From assembly GCA_019695185.1 (NCBI GenBank), contig JAIBAN010000040.1, positions 1-64,000 of the forward strand: a DNA stretch of 64,000 nucleotides, in the 5' to 3' direction. Both the position numbers and the translations under genes were made by a program. Origin of the DNA: Blastocatellia bacterium (lineage in GTDB: Bacteria > Acidobacteriota > Blastocatellia > Chloracidobacteriales > Chloracidobacteriaceae). A model generated the notes under the pieces. The model was not told the origin of the DNA, did not search any database, and saw nothing but the letters and a program-made list of their open reading frames with translations. How positions within the stretch are numbered: position 1 is the first letter of the stretch; the number at the start of each line of letters is the position of its first letter. Below are positions 50,785 to 61,597 of this stretch, one piece after another.

Positions 50785-53538
50785 TTATGGCTTCCTGATT
50801 TTGAAATTTCCGTCACTTGTATCCACCCCGGTTTTGCCTGTGGCGTCAGTTGCCGTGACTCGGACGCGGGCCTTTTGGGTTTTGACCGAGGCAGTCGGAA
50901 TGGTATAGGAAAAGGTTTGGGCAGTGCCGGGCAAACCGGTTGCCACAGCGGTTGGGAAAGTCGTTCCTCCATCCAGGGAAACCGCGATGTCGTGCCGGGC
51001 AATCTCCACGTCGTCAGTGGACTGCCATTCAATTTTCAGAACCGTTCCGGTATTGAATTTTTCCCCGCCGTTGGGAGAAAGAAGTTTGACAGTCGGAGGA
51101 GTCACATCCGGCTTGGTGCTTTTCAGTTCGTAGGCACCACGTCCATAGGTTGCCGCCAGTATCGAGCCATTGGGCCGGGTGAGCAGCATGGTTACAATCA
51201 CCGGAGGGATTCCCAGGTTGAACGTTTCCCAGGTATTGCCACCGCCTGTAGACCGGAACACTCCAATGTCGGTTCCCACATAAAGTGTTTCGGGGTTGGC
51301 CGGGTCAAGCAGCAACGTATTGGTCGGAATATTGGGCAGGTTGCCGCTGATATCGGTCCAGGTCGTGCCACTGTCAATTGTGCGGAACACATGGCCGCTG
51401 CCGTATCCGGAAACCGTCAGATAGGCGGTTTCAGGTTTGCTTGGATGAACCACCAGACTCTTGATAGTCCGGTTGGGAAGGTCACCTGTGATGTCGCGCC
51501 AATTGCCACCCCCATCGTTGGTGGTCATGACCCGGCCTTGGCGGGAGCCGGTATAAATCACTTTTGAATTCGAACGGGAAACCCCGATGGTGCTCAAAAC
51601 GTCGGAACCAAAGCTGGAGGCTGCCCCTTTGGTGAGGTCCAGCATGCCGCCCGGTGCCGTCCACCGGGTCCCCCGGTCAGTGCTGATAAACAGTCGCCAA
51701 GTCCCGAAATAGAGCGTGGAATCCGCTCCATTTCCAGTAAAGGGCGGGTAAAAGGCAACTCTGGGAAAGGTGGCAGGTTCTCCAAAGGTGACATTTGACC
51801 CAATTGACCGTTCAAAGACATCGCCATTTTCACGATAGCGTGAAATGGAAGAGTAAATGTAGGTGGTGTAAACAATTGAAGGATCCACTGGGTCAACGAC
51901 ACAGTTTCCGCCGTCACCTCCGGCAAAATCCTTCCACGGTTCGGTCAGGCTGCGCCGCCGGAGGGTTCCCGTATCCTGGGTTCCCCCATACAAAAAAGCA
52001 GGGTTGCCGGGATGGGCCGCCAATCCGATAAACTGAGCCAGTGACAGGCTTTGATTGAGTGATTGAAAGGTTTTTCCACCATCTTCAGTGAGGTTCAAAC
52101 CACCGTCATTGGCAATCAAAAACCGATTGGAATTGGCGGGGTCAAACGCCAGGGAATGTTGGTCGACATGAGCCGTGGAGCCAAAACGGGGAGGATCAAA
52201 ATAGCCATCCAGGTCAAATCCGCGCGTCAGGTTGCTCCAGGTTTTCCCTGCATCCGTGCTCTTAAAAACATCTCTCGTTCCAATATACATCACATTGACG
52301 TTGACTGGGTCCACTGCCACATAGGAATTGTAGCCAAATTGCCCCGTATCAACCTGACCGGCTAGGTCCTGACTTGCCCAGGTCTGGCCGCCATCGGTAC
52401 TCGTCATCAGGCGATAATCCTCCACCCTTGAGAGCGTCCCTCCGGTGAGCAGGCAAATTCGTCGCGGTTCTGCCGGGGACATCCCAATTTTAAGGTCACG
52501 GGTGGTTAAAGTGGTGGTCACGTTGCCATAGGGTGAGGGTAAAGCGACGGCCCAGGTTTCGCCCCCGTCAGTGGATTTGTACAATCCAGGCGGCAGATTT
52601 TTTCCCCGGTCGCCCAGGATGAGGCCCAGATACAGGGTGCGGCCATCAAGCGGGTCCCGGTTGAGGTCGGTACAAGACCCGGTGGCTGTTTTGCGCCAAT
52701 TGACCCCCCCGTCGGTGGAAAGAAAAAAACCGCTCACAAAAAACACATTGCGCATGGTTTCGACATAACTTCTTTGCGCCAGATAAACCCGATTGGAGTC
52801 AAGCGGGTCCACCAACAGGCCCGTAGTCAGACCTGGGCTCGGCAAGGTCCCGTTGCTGACCCGTTTCCAGCTTTGCCCGGCATCGGTTGATTTGAGCACT
52901 CCAGTCCCTGCCTGGAAGCCATTTCCATCTCCCATTCCAGCATAGACGATTGACGGGTTCCCTGGGGCAAAAGCGAGCGCTCCCACCGTCAAATCCACCT
53001 GGTCATCAGAAACGGGGACAAAGGCCTGCCCCCGGTCAGTTGAGCGCCAGATACCGCCGCTGGCAGTTCCCAGCAGAACAATGTTGGGGTCGGCAGGTGA
53101 GAAGGTAACAGTGTTGATGCGCCCGCTGGTGGTTCCCCAGTTTGCAGCATAAAAAGACTCGGTTGGGGTCGGTCCCTGTGAAACCCAGGCTTGTTCCGCC
53201 TGGGGTGAAAAGCGGGGCAGGGGGCGTGCCTCCCAGGCTTTGTGTCGTGCGTCGGGCGGAAGTTCCTGAAACGGATAGAGTCGCTCAAACGCAAATGATT
53301 GGGTGCGGGCTTCCACATTTTCTTCAAATTCATGTTCGTTTGGTTCCCTGACCGGAGGATGGTTCGGCTGACGCAGATGTTTGGACTGTTTGCGAAAGCC
53401 CGGTCTGACCGTTTTGGCTTTTTTTGATGGTTTGCGCCCCTGGCTGGCCGCCACGGCTGGAAAAGAGCCTGAGATAAGGTTGAACAGTAACAATAGGCAG
53501 GTGAAAAGCGTTCCACAGTGTTTTGGCTGCAATTTCAT
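50785..53538 (-). CDS. Secreted VPS10/sortilin-type Asp-box propeller protein with SPNGGE module
   Basis: 917 residues. Signal peptide (1 to about 32), a basic linker, a large ten-bladed-propeller-like domain (about 110-800) with many Asp boxes (STDRGQAF, STDAGQSW, STDGGETW, SGTTW), the hallmark of sortilin or sialidase-like repeats, then one C-terminal beta module starting LLSPNGGE. No glycosidase residues are evident; cell-surface binding or a xyloglucanase-like role are possible. The ATG at 53538 follows AGAGG 12 nt upstream; ATG 53565 is an alternative adding nine residues. Its end is served by two terminator hairpins. Confidence 0.85.
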   Translation of the reverse strand: MKLQPKHCGTLFTCLLLLFNLISGSFPAVAASQGRKPSKKAKTVRPGFRKQSKHLRQPNHPPVREPNEHEFEENVEARTQSFAFERLYPFQELPPDARHKAWEARPLPRFSPQAEQAWVSQGPTPTESFYAANWGTTSGRINTVTFSPADPNIVLLGTASGGIWRSTDRGQAFVPVSDDQVDLTVGALAFAPGNPSIVYAGMGDGNGFQAGTGVLKSTDAGQSWKRVSNGTLPSPGLTTGLLVDPLDSNRVYLAQRSYVETMRNVFFVSGFFLSTDGGVNWRKTATGSCTDLNRDPLDGRTLYLGLILGDRGKNLPPGLYKSTDGGETWAVALPSPYGNVTTTLTTRDLKIGMSPAEPRRICLLTGGTLSRVEDYRLMTSTDGGQTWASQDLAGQVDTGQFGYNSYVAVDPVNVNVMYIGTRDVFKSTDAGKTWSNLTRGFDLDGYFDPPRFGSTAHVDQHSLAFDPANSNRFLIANDGGLNLTEDGGKTFQSLNQSLSLAQFIGLAAHPGNPAFLYGGTQDTGTLRRRSLTEPWKDFAGGDGGNCVVDPVDPSIVYTTYIYSSISRYRENGDVFERSIGSNVTFGEPATFPRVAFYPPFTGNGADSTLYFGTWRLFISTDRGTRWTAPGGMLDLTKGAASSFGSDVLSTIGVSRSNSKVIYTGSRQGRVMTTNDGGGNWRDITGDLPNRTIKSLVVHPSKPETAYLTVSGYGSGHVFRTIDSGTTWTDISGNLPNIPTNTLLLDPANPETLYVGTDIGVFRSTGGGNTWETFNLGIPPVIVTMLLTRPNGSILAATYGRGAYELKSTKPDVTPPTVKLLSPNGGEKFNTGTVLKIEWQSTDDVEIARHDIAVSLDGGTTFPTAVATGLPGTAQTFSYTIPTASVKTQKARVRVTATDATGKTGVDTSDGNFKIRKP

Positions 53539-53743
53539 AAAATATTGACACCTCTGCAAAGACATAGGTCCGGTTTTTTTGTTGAAAGCACCGGCTCAGG
53601 CTGACAGTGGGCACAGGTGCCCTTGTATCACCGCAGTGACAGGAGAAGTTGAGCCGGTTTGAGCTTTGAAGGGGAACGCGGAAAAAAAGAAATCAAATTG
53701 TCAAAAGAGAAAATGAAGCAGGGCGAGGCAGGGAGGGAAGTTT

Positions 53744-53806
53744 GGGGTGTGGCCACGATTGCCACACCCCATGAAAAACCGCTGGGCGGCTTCCCGCTGA
53801 AAGCGG
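53744..53806 (-). terminator. Two hairpins after ligA
   Basis: GGGGTGTGGC/GCCACACCCC (53744-53753, 53761-53770), a perfect 10-bp stem, and a CCGCT/AGCGG hairpin (53794-53806). A TTTTT tract at 53774-53778 on the minus strand lies between them. They follow the ligA stop within 75 bp, so at least one is probably its terminator. Confidence 0.5.
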
Positions 53807-53814
53807 AAAAAAGG

Positions 53815-56124
<2,310 letters not shown>

Positions 56125-56152
56125 TCATTTTTTCACTTCACATCAGTCCCAT

Positions 56153-56234
56153 GTCAGTACCGCCTGCGGGAGCAGATGGATTTTCCCAAATAATTTCTTA
56201 CACCACGCCGCCCGCTCGTGCAGGCGGTACTGAC
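56153..56234. repeat. Inverted element GTCAGTACCGCCTGC
   Basis: 15-bp perfect arms at 56153-56167 and 56220-56234, extended imperfectly inward by about 6 bp. It lies in the divergent spacer before the DUF4139-like gene, whose ribosome site follows the right arm. Confidence 0.85.
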
Positions 56235-56257
56235 TTTTCAAGCAAAGGAAACCAGCT

Positions 56258-57961
56258 ATGCGACTGCAATCTTTGTGCGCGGTGGTGTTGACTGCCGCAC
56301 TTTCAGGCGGAACCATTTCCGGTCAGGTACCGCAACCGGCCTCCAAAACCACCGCCATCGCGGCTTTCAAAAACGGACTTGGCTTTTTTGTGAAACAGGG
56401 GCGGGCAACCGTGCAGGACGGCTGGGCGCTGACAACGCCCTTGCCGAGTGCAACGCTGGGTACGCTCTGGCTTTCAACGACGGAACCGGGTACCGCAATT
56501 GAAGAGGTCATCGCCACCCAAAAGACCCAAGCCTCACCTCGTCCCGTGTCATCCGTGGCGGGGTTGTTGGCCGCCAACGCCGGTCAAACGATTACCATTC
56601 AGGTGGGAGACAAATCCATTACCGGCGAACTGTTTGCTTTCCCCACCGAAAAACCAAACCCAGACCCGATTCCTTTTGACCGAACCGGGGAAACCATGTA
56701 CCCCACGCCATACCTGACGGTTGTGCCGGGGACAACCGTCAGTCCGGCTCCGGTCTATCCGGATATGTTAATGCTGAAAGTCAACGGAGCCCTGACCGCC
56801 TTTCACATGGGCGAAATCAAATCGTTCACCTTTCCGCAAAATCCCAAAATGTCGCTGGATGTGTTTGAAACCACCAAACATCTGAAATTCAAAGTCAAAG
56901 GGGCCAAGGATTCGGTCGGAACCGTGACGGCCTATCTGCAAAAGGGATTTGGCTGGACGCCTTCGTATCTGGTGGCGCTCAAGGACGAAAAGACCGCAAC
57001 CATCACCATGCAGGCGGTGCTCGTCAATGACGTGGAGGATGTGGTTGACGGTGAAGTGTCGTTTGTCGTGGGCTATCCGAATTTTGCCTTTTCCAACGTG
57101 CCTTCGCCCATGAGCGGCAGGCAGTCGCTGGCGCAGTTTTTGCAATTGCTCCAGCAAAGTCGGTCATCCGGCAGTCTGGATGCCCTGTCAAATGCCGTCA
57201 TCACCCAACAGGCCATGTCGTACCGCAACACGAGCGAGGTAACGGACGGCTCCGGATTCAACACGACGGCTTCGGATATGAGCGGAACCAGTGAAGAGGA
57301 CCTGTTCCTCTACAAACGCGAACACGTCATGCTCAAGCGCGGCGAACGTGCCACCTACCCGGTTTTTTCCGGAACGGTTGGCTATGAGCATATTTATACC
57401 TGGGACATTCCTGACACGTCGCGGGTGGATATTTACGGACAGTCACGGGGTTCCTATGACCGGACCGGGATGGATAATCCGGGCGACAAAGTCTGGCATT
57501 CGGTCCGGCTCAAAAATGCGACCGATGTTCCCTGGACGACCGCCCCGGCACTGGTCCTGACGGGCGAAAAACCGCTGGCGCAGGACACCCTGGGTTACAC
57601 GCCCAAAGGCGCGACCACGGATGTCAAATTGACGGTGGCAACGGATGTCCGGGTGGATAAAAACGAACTGGAAATCGAACGCCAGCCGGATATCAAACGA
57701 TGGGCAGGCCGGGTCTATGACAGTGTGACGGTGGAAGGAACGCTCAAGGTGAAAAATTACAAATCCCGCCCCGTTACCCTGTGCGTTCAGAAATTGCTGG
57801 TGGGGGAAGTGGGTCTGGTTGCCGAGAAAGGCACGGCGGAACGCCTGGCAGTTTCAATTCAATCGGTCAACCCAACCTCCCGCATCAAGTGGGAACTGCC
57901 TTTGGCTGCCGGAGAGGAAAAAACGGTGACCTACAAATACAAGGTTTTTGTGGCCCATTGA
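56258..57961 (+). CDS. Exported DUF4139-like protein
   Basis: 567 residues. Signal peptide (1-22), then a beta-rich protein in which GWTPSYLVAL and VLVNDVEDVVDGEVSFVVGYPN match the DUF4139/mucoidy-inhibitor-like core; a late GEEKTVTYKYKVFV closes the domain. No catalytic pattern is seen. AAAGGAAACC lies upstream of the ATG. Probably a periplasmic or surface beta-structured protein of unknown role. Divergent from ligA and preceded by a palindromic element. Confidence 0.75.
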   Translation: MRLQSLCAVVLTAALSGGTISGQVPQPASKTTAIAAFKNGLGFFVKQGRATVQDGWALTTPLPSATLGTLWLSTTEPGTAIEEVIATQKTQASPRPVSSVAGLLAANAGQTITIQVGDKSITGELFAFPTEKPNPDPIPFDRTGETMYPTPYLTVVPGTTVSPAPVYPDMLMLKVNGALTAFHMGEIKSFTFPQNPKMSLDVFETTKHLKFKVKGAKDSVGTVTAYLQKGFGWTPSYLVALKDEKTATITMQAVLVNDVEDVVDGEVSFVVGYPNFAFSNVPSPMSGRQSLAQFLQLLQQSRSSGSLDALSNAVITQQAMSYRNTSEVTDGSGFNTTASDMSGTSEEDLFLYKREHVMLKRGERATYPVFSGTVGYEHIYTWDIPDTSRVDIYGQSRGSYDRTGMDNPGDKVWHSVRLKNATDVPWTTAPALVLTGEKPLAQDTLGYTPKGATTDVKLTVATDVRVDKNELEIERQPDIKRWAGRVYDSVTVEGTLKVKNYKSRPVTLCVQKLLVGEVGLVAEKGTAERLAVSIQSVNPTSRIKWELPLAAGEEKTVTYKYKVFVAH

Positions 57962-57976
57962 GCTGGTGTTTGAAAA

Positions 57977-58109
57977 TTTGGAGTGCGGCGACTTGTCGCC
58001 GCTTTGGTTGATGGCGACTTGTCGCCATCACTTGGGAAAAAGCACAAAAAGCAGAATTCTGCCGCCTTGTCGCTGAAACACGAAGCGGCAACAATCGAGG
58101 CACTCCAAA
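57977..58109. repeat. Inverted element with GGCGACTTGTCGCC cores
   Basis: Ends TTTGGAGTGC (57977-57986) and GCACTCCAAA (58100-58109) are exact complements. Inside are two copies of the palindrome GGCGACTTGTCGCC (57987-58000, 58013-58026) and a third, decayed one near 58061. Between converging genes. Confidence 0.9.
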
Positions 58110-58180
58110 AACCTGTTTCAAAACACTTTCGGTACCTGCGGGCATTCAGCAAAAGGAAATAAACCTGCTGGCGTTTGGTT

Positions 58181-58819
58181 TTACTGAATCCATTTCCTTA
58201 AATCATTGGCAAGGGAGCCAAAACCGTTGGGAAAATTCTGTTCCAGAATGGAGATGTCCTGAGCCAGTCGGGTCGCTTCCCGAATTGCAATTTTGGTTTC
58301 AAAGGGAAGGGAAGGGCGGTCGGTTCCGTAAACCAAATGTTTTAGCTGCTTGCGATTGTATGGCTTTTGTTTTTTGTCTTTGGCATTAAACCAAGCTGTT
58401 TCAGTTTTGTTCATACCATCCTTTGTATTGCATAGGTACCACGCTTCGACTGCGGGAATGGCAAGCCCGACCGCAAAATTGAATGGAATTTGATTGTAGC
58501 GCAGGTTAAGCCGTTCCTTGATTTCCTGGAGGTTTTCCCGAACCTGACATAAGCGACAGTCGTCATCTTTTTGAAGGGGATGTTCAGGCAAGTGCATGGA
58601 AGTATCGTCAGAATCCACAACGAAAATCAGCCCACATGCTTCTGTCGAGTAATAAAGTTTTCGAGTTACGACTTCAACTTGGTTAAGAACAGCAGAAACA
58701 CCTCGCCCGTCGCGCAGTCGAACCGGTTCAACCTCAATTTCAACTTCCAGCACGGCTTCGGCCAGGATTTTAACGGCAGCTTCGTCAGCAGGTGATTCGC
58801 TCAAAATTCCGATTCTCAT
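58181..58819 (-). CDS. TOPRIM-like nuclease partner (DUF4276-type), probable defence gene
   Basis: 212 residues. Starts RIGILSESPADEAAV, in the position of the TOPRIM glutamate (EGxxD/E), followed by LIFVVDSDDTS (the DxD) and AVGLAIPAVEAWYL, a pattern of the DUF4276/DUF4435 TOPRIM relatives. These are expected to cut nucleic acid when triggered by an ATPase. Its ATG overlaps the stop of the upstream ATPase gene by 4 bp (ATGA), so the two are one unit. The exact family cannot be fixed by eye. No signal peptide; cytoplasmic. Confidence 0.75.
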   Translation of the reverse strand: MRIGILSESPADEAAVKILAEAVLEVEIEVEPVRLRDGRGVSAVLNQVEVVTRKLYYSTEACGLIFVVDSDDTSMHLPEHPLQKDDDCRLCQVRENLQEIKERLNLRYNQIPFNFAVGLAIPAVEAWYLCNTKDGMNKTETAWFNAKDKKQKPYNRKQLKHLVYGTDRPSLPFETKIAIREATRLAQDISILEQNFPNGFGSLANDLRKWIQ

Positions 58820-59838
58820 GGCGTTGCCGGGACACCTCCCAACACACCGGAGTACCAAGCTTCACCTAGCGGGGCATCGCCTAAGATCTCGTCAACGTCC
58901 ATCCGGTCGGTAAGGCGGGAAAACGTTGCTTCAATTCCATGCTTTTCAGCAATCACGATTTCTTCGGGATGGTCTTTGAATAAGTCGAGAAAATAGGGTG
59001 AATGGGTAGTCACTACAACTTGAATAGGCTTTCGTGATTCGCCAACTAATTCAGGATAGCTCAAGCGGTAAAGGGCGTCTTGCACTTCACGCAACATGCG
59101 GGGATGGATGGCACGTTCGGGCTCCTCAATACCAATTACAGGAGGTTGATCAGGTAAGTAGGCTAATGCGACTAAACCAAAAGTTAAAAGAGTTCCTTCA
59201 GAGAGCAATTTGAACGGAATTGTAAATTTTCCTTCCCGCGTTCGCATTGAAATTGAGCGGACCCCAGTTGCTTCTGTATCAAAAGAAATTCGATCAAACT
59301 CTGGATAGATTCGACACATTTCGGCTTGAAATGCTTCAAATCTATCCTCATGGCGATTCCGTAAGTTGTCTAAAACAGTTGGCAAACCAAATCCGTCTTC
59401 TGCCAAAGATTGAACCTTGTCAATGGGTGTCGGTACCGCAAGTTGGCTTGAAACAAATGAAAATACTCTGGTTGCTTCAAAAAATAATCTTACAAGGCGT
59501 CTTTGTGGATCATGTTTATCCAGAGGAGGGAAGGAGTAGATTGAACTAATCCCTTGAGGTTTGCCCAAACGCTCAAAATAAATAAAGTCATCCACCCACT
59601 TTTCAGGGATAAACTCTGGGTTGTCTAAATAATATTTTATCGAAATATCTTCTGCTGAAGGGAGCCCAATTGATTTATCATCGGCATACTTCATATCCAT
59701 TACTGTCTTCCATTGCAGAGCCCTCAAAGCCGTACTCTTACCACTTCCATTCGGACCAACAAGTAATGTAAAACGCCCTAATGGCAGTTCTGTATCCCGC
59801 AGACATTTGTAATTTTTGAATTCAATCGAAGTAAGCAT
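58816..59838 (-). CDS. AAA ATPase (OLD/RecF/SMC-like), probable defence gene
   Basis: 340 residues. Walker A GPNGSGKST (28-36), an ABC-like signature LLSEGTLLTFGL, Walker B VIGIEEPERAIHP and the switch His in VTTHSPYF all present, as in AAA_15/AAA_21 ATPases of abortive-infection systems. The gene is visibly more AT-rich than its neighbours, especially in its first half (59200-59830), suggesting transfer. It forms an ATGA-overlapping pair with a TOPRIM-like gene, as in OLD, PARIS and AbiL-type systems, where the ATPase senses phage and the partner acts. ATG 59838 is chosen; no strong ribosome site is seen. The trigger is unknown. Confidence 0.88.
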   Translation of the reverse strand: MLTSIEFKNYKCLRDTELPLGRFTLLVGPNGSGKSTALRALQWKTVMDMKYADDKSIGLPSAEDISIKYYLDNPEFIPEKWVDDFIYFERLGKPQGISSIYSFPPLDKHDPQRRLVRLFFEATRVFSFVSSQLAVPTPIDKVQSLAEDGFGLPTVLDNLRNRHEDRFEAFQAEMCRIYPEFDRISFDTEATGVRSISMRTREGKFTIPFKLLSEGTLLTFGLVALAYLPDQPPVIGIEEPERAIHPRMLREVQDALYRLSYPELVGESRKPIQVVVTTHSPYFLDLFKDHPEEIVIAEKHGIEATFSRLTDRMDVDEILGDAPLGEAWYSGVLGGVPATP

Positions 59839-60251
59839 AACCAACACCAAATCTTTACTTTCCAAGCAGTTGCTCAACCACTTGCAATGCGGCGGATTGG
59901 CCCGCAAGGTTGCATGGGCTGACTGCTGTTTGCAGAATTTCCAAAGACACCTGGGGAAAAAACTTGCCTTTGTTCAGCGGGCAGGTAGCTGCCGTGCTGA
60001 AGTGCCAATACCTGAATCCTGGTATTGAGCGTGTAATGCCGGATTAAGGCGTTCCTTGTCAGTGAGAACCGACTTATACACAGGTGAATACAGGTATTTT
60101 GCTTGATTTACCCGCCACTGCCAAGGGAATCCGCCTTTTCCAAAAACAGCAACGGCACGAAACCCTTTTGCAAGTGTTTCGTGCCGTCGAAATTGAGAGT
60201 CTGGACTTTGAAATCCAGACAAAACACGGCTCAAACCAGAGTTGGAGAAAT
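59839..60251. other. Gene-free stretch with four successive hairpins
   Basis: No gene recognised. Stems: TTCAGC-GGCAG/CTGCC-GCTGAA (59973-60001), CAATACC/GGTATTG (60006-60027), CGGCACGAAAC/GTTTCGTGCCG (60153-60186) and GTCTGGA/TCCAGAC (60199-60220). It lies upstream of the ATPase gene and may be a structured RNA or remnants of palindromic elements. Confidence 0.5.
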
Positions 60252-60279
60252 TCAGTCCTCAGTCCTCAGTCCTCAGTCC
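60252..60279 (-). repeat. TCAGTCC heptamer array, single arm
   Basis: Four exact TCAGTCC units ending 5 bp before the malate-dehydrogenase stop. No GGACTGA partner is present within 300 bp, an unpaired member of the family. Confidence 0.92.
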
Positions 60280-60284
60280 TGGCT

Positions 60285-61211
60285 TTAGAGTTTCAGCAAA
60301 TCAACCAGTTCCTGCACGGCATTGGCCGATTTCTGGAGCGCGGCGCGTTCTTCTTCGAGCAGGTTGATTTCGATAATCTGTTCCACGCCGTTGGAGCCAA
60401 GTTTGACCGGCACGCCGATGAACAGGCCGTGGTAGCCGTATTCGCCTTCGAGCAGGGCAGCGCAGGGCAGAATTTTCTTCTTGTCCTTGAGAATCGCTTC
60501 AATCATTTCAACCGTGGCCGAGGCCGGAGCATACCAGGCTGAGGTGTTGAGCAGTTTGACCACTTCGGCACCGCCGTTGCGGGTCCGGTTGTTGATGGCT
60601 TCGATGGTTTCCGCCGGCAGCAGGTCCGGAATCGGAATCCCGGCGCAGGTCGAATAGCGTGGCAGGGGCACCATGGTGTCGCCGTGTCCGCCCAGCACAA
60701 AGGCGGTCACGTTTTCGACCGACACATTGAGGGCTTCGGCGAGGAAAAACCGCATCCGGGCCGAATCCAGCACGCCGGCCATTCCCATCACGCGGTTGCG
60801 CGGGAAACCGGAAACTTTATGAGCCACGGTACACATGGCATCCAGCGGATTCGACACGATGATGAGAATCGCGTTCGGTGAATATTTGGCAACCTGTTCG
60901 GTCACATCGCGGACGATTTTTTTGTTGACTTCAACCAGGTCGTCGCGGCTCATGCCGGGCTGGCGCGGTTTGCCCGACGTAATCACAACGATGTCGGAAT
61001 CTGCGGAATCGGCATAGGTGGTGGCTCCCGTCAGATGGGCGTCGTAGCCTTCGACCGGGGCCATTTCATTCATGTCGAGGGCTTTGCCCTGGGGCAGCCC
61101 TTCGATGATGTCAACCAACACGACATCGGCCAATTCTTTCAACGCAACCAATTCGGCGACCGTCGCGCCGACGTTTCCGGCTCCGACGACCGTAACTTTT
61201 TTACGACCCAT
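60285..61211 (-). CDS. mdh: Malate dehydrogenase (LDH-like)
   Basis: 308 residues. NAD loop [10 protein letters not shown] at the N-terminus, substrate Arg in KPRQPGMSR, Asn in VSNPLDAM, and catalytic His in [19 protein letters not shown] with Arg after the Pro/Lys marks malate rather than lactate specificity. It interconverts malate and oxaloacetate in the TCA cycle. AAGGAC lies 12 nt before the ATG, somewhat far. Flanked by a heptamer arm at the end and by a GTTTGGG pair before the start. Confidence 0.95.
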   Translation of the reverse strand: MGRKKVTVVGAGNVGATVAELVALKELADVVLVDIIEGLPQGKALDMNEMAPVEGYDAHLTGATTYADSADSDIVVITSGKPRQPGMSRDDLVEVNKKIVRDVTEQVAKYSPNAILIIVSNPLDAMCTVAHKVSGFPRNRVMGMAGVLDSARMRFFLAEALNVSVENVTAFVLGGHGDTMVPLPRYSTCAGIPIPDLLPAETIEAINNRTRNGGAEVVKLLNTSAWYAPASATVEMIEAILKDKKKILPCAALLEGEYGYHGLFIGVPVKLGSNGVEQIIEINLLEEERAALQKSANAVQELVDLLKL

Positions 61212-61597
61212 AAAGATAAATGTCCTTCCCTGTATTTGGAATGATAATTCCCCGGCAGTCGGGTTTGAGGTTTGGAGTTTGGGGTTTGGATTGTAAGGTC
61301 GTCGTTTTTCTCAATTTAGGATTTGCAGGGAAACGCAAAGGCAATTATTCCGGATAAACCCAGACCCCAAACCCCAAACCCCAAACCCGACAACGGGTTG
61401 AAATGCGGCGCAAGCATACGTGCCGTCTGTGATTTTGGCAACAGTTGCGGTACATTGTGGGTGGCTCGCCGTCTGCCACCGGAAACCCGGTTTTCAGCCT
61501 GGTCCACCATTCTTTTTCGGATTGTTACCCCCAACCTTTGGCATCCGCAGCTATGGTATCGGTTCCTTGGACTTGGACCCACATCACAGGGAGGATT
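61212..61597. other. Divergent spacer with a GTTTGGG inverted pair
   Basis: No gene. It holds the inverted element detailed in the next entry and, at its end, AGGGAGG (61588-61594), the ribosome site of the rightward propeller sensor. Confidence 0.6.
61258..61391. repeat. Inverted GTTTGGG pair
   Basis: Left arm GTCGGGTTTGAGGTTTGG and onward (61258-61289, four units), right arm of CCCCAAA units ending CCCGAC (61365-61391). The outermost GTCGGGTTT/AAACCCGAC ends match exactly. Confidence 0.93.

Noticed and set aside
59974-60234. 86-residue minus-strand frame upstream of the ATPase
   Set aside because: No recognisable domain or ribosome site, and the region is dominated by hairpins.
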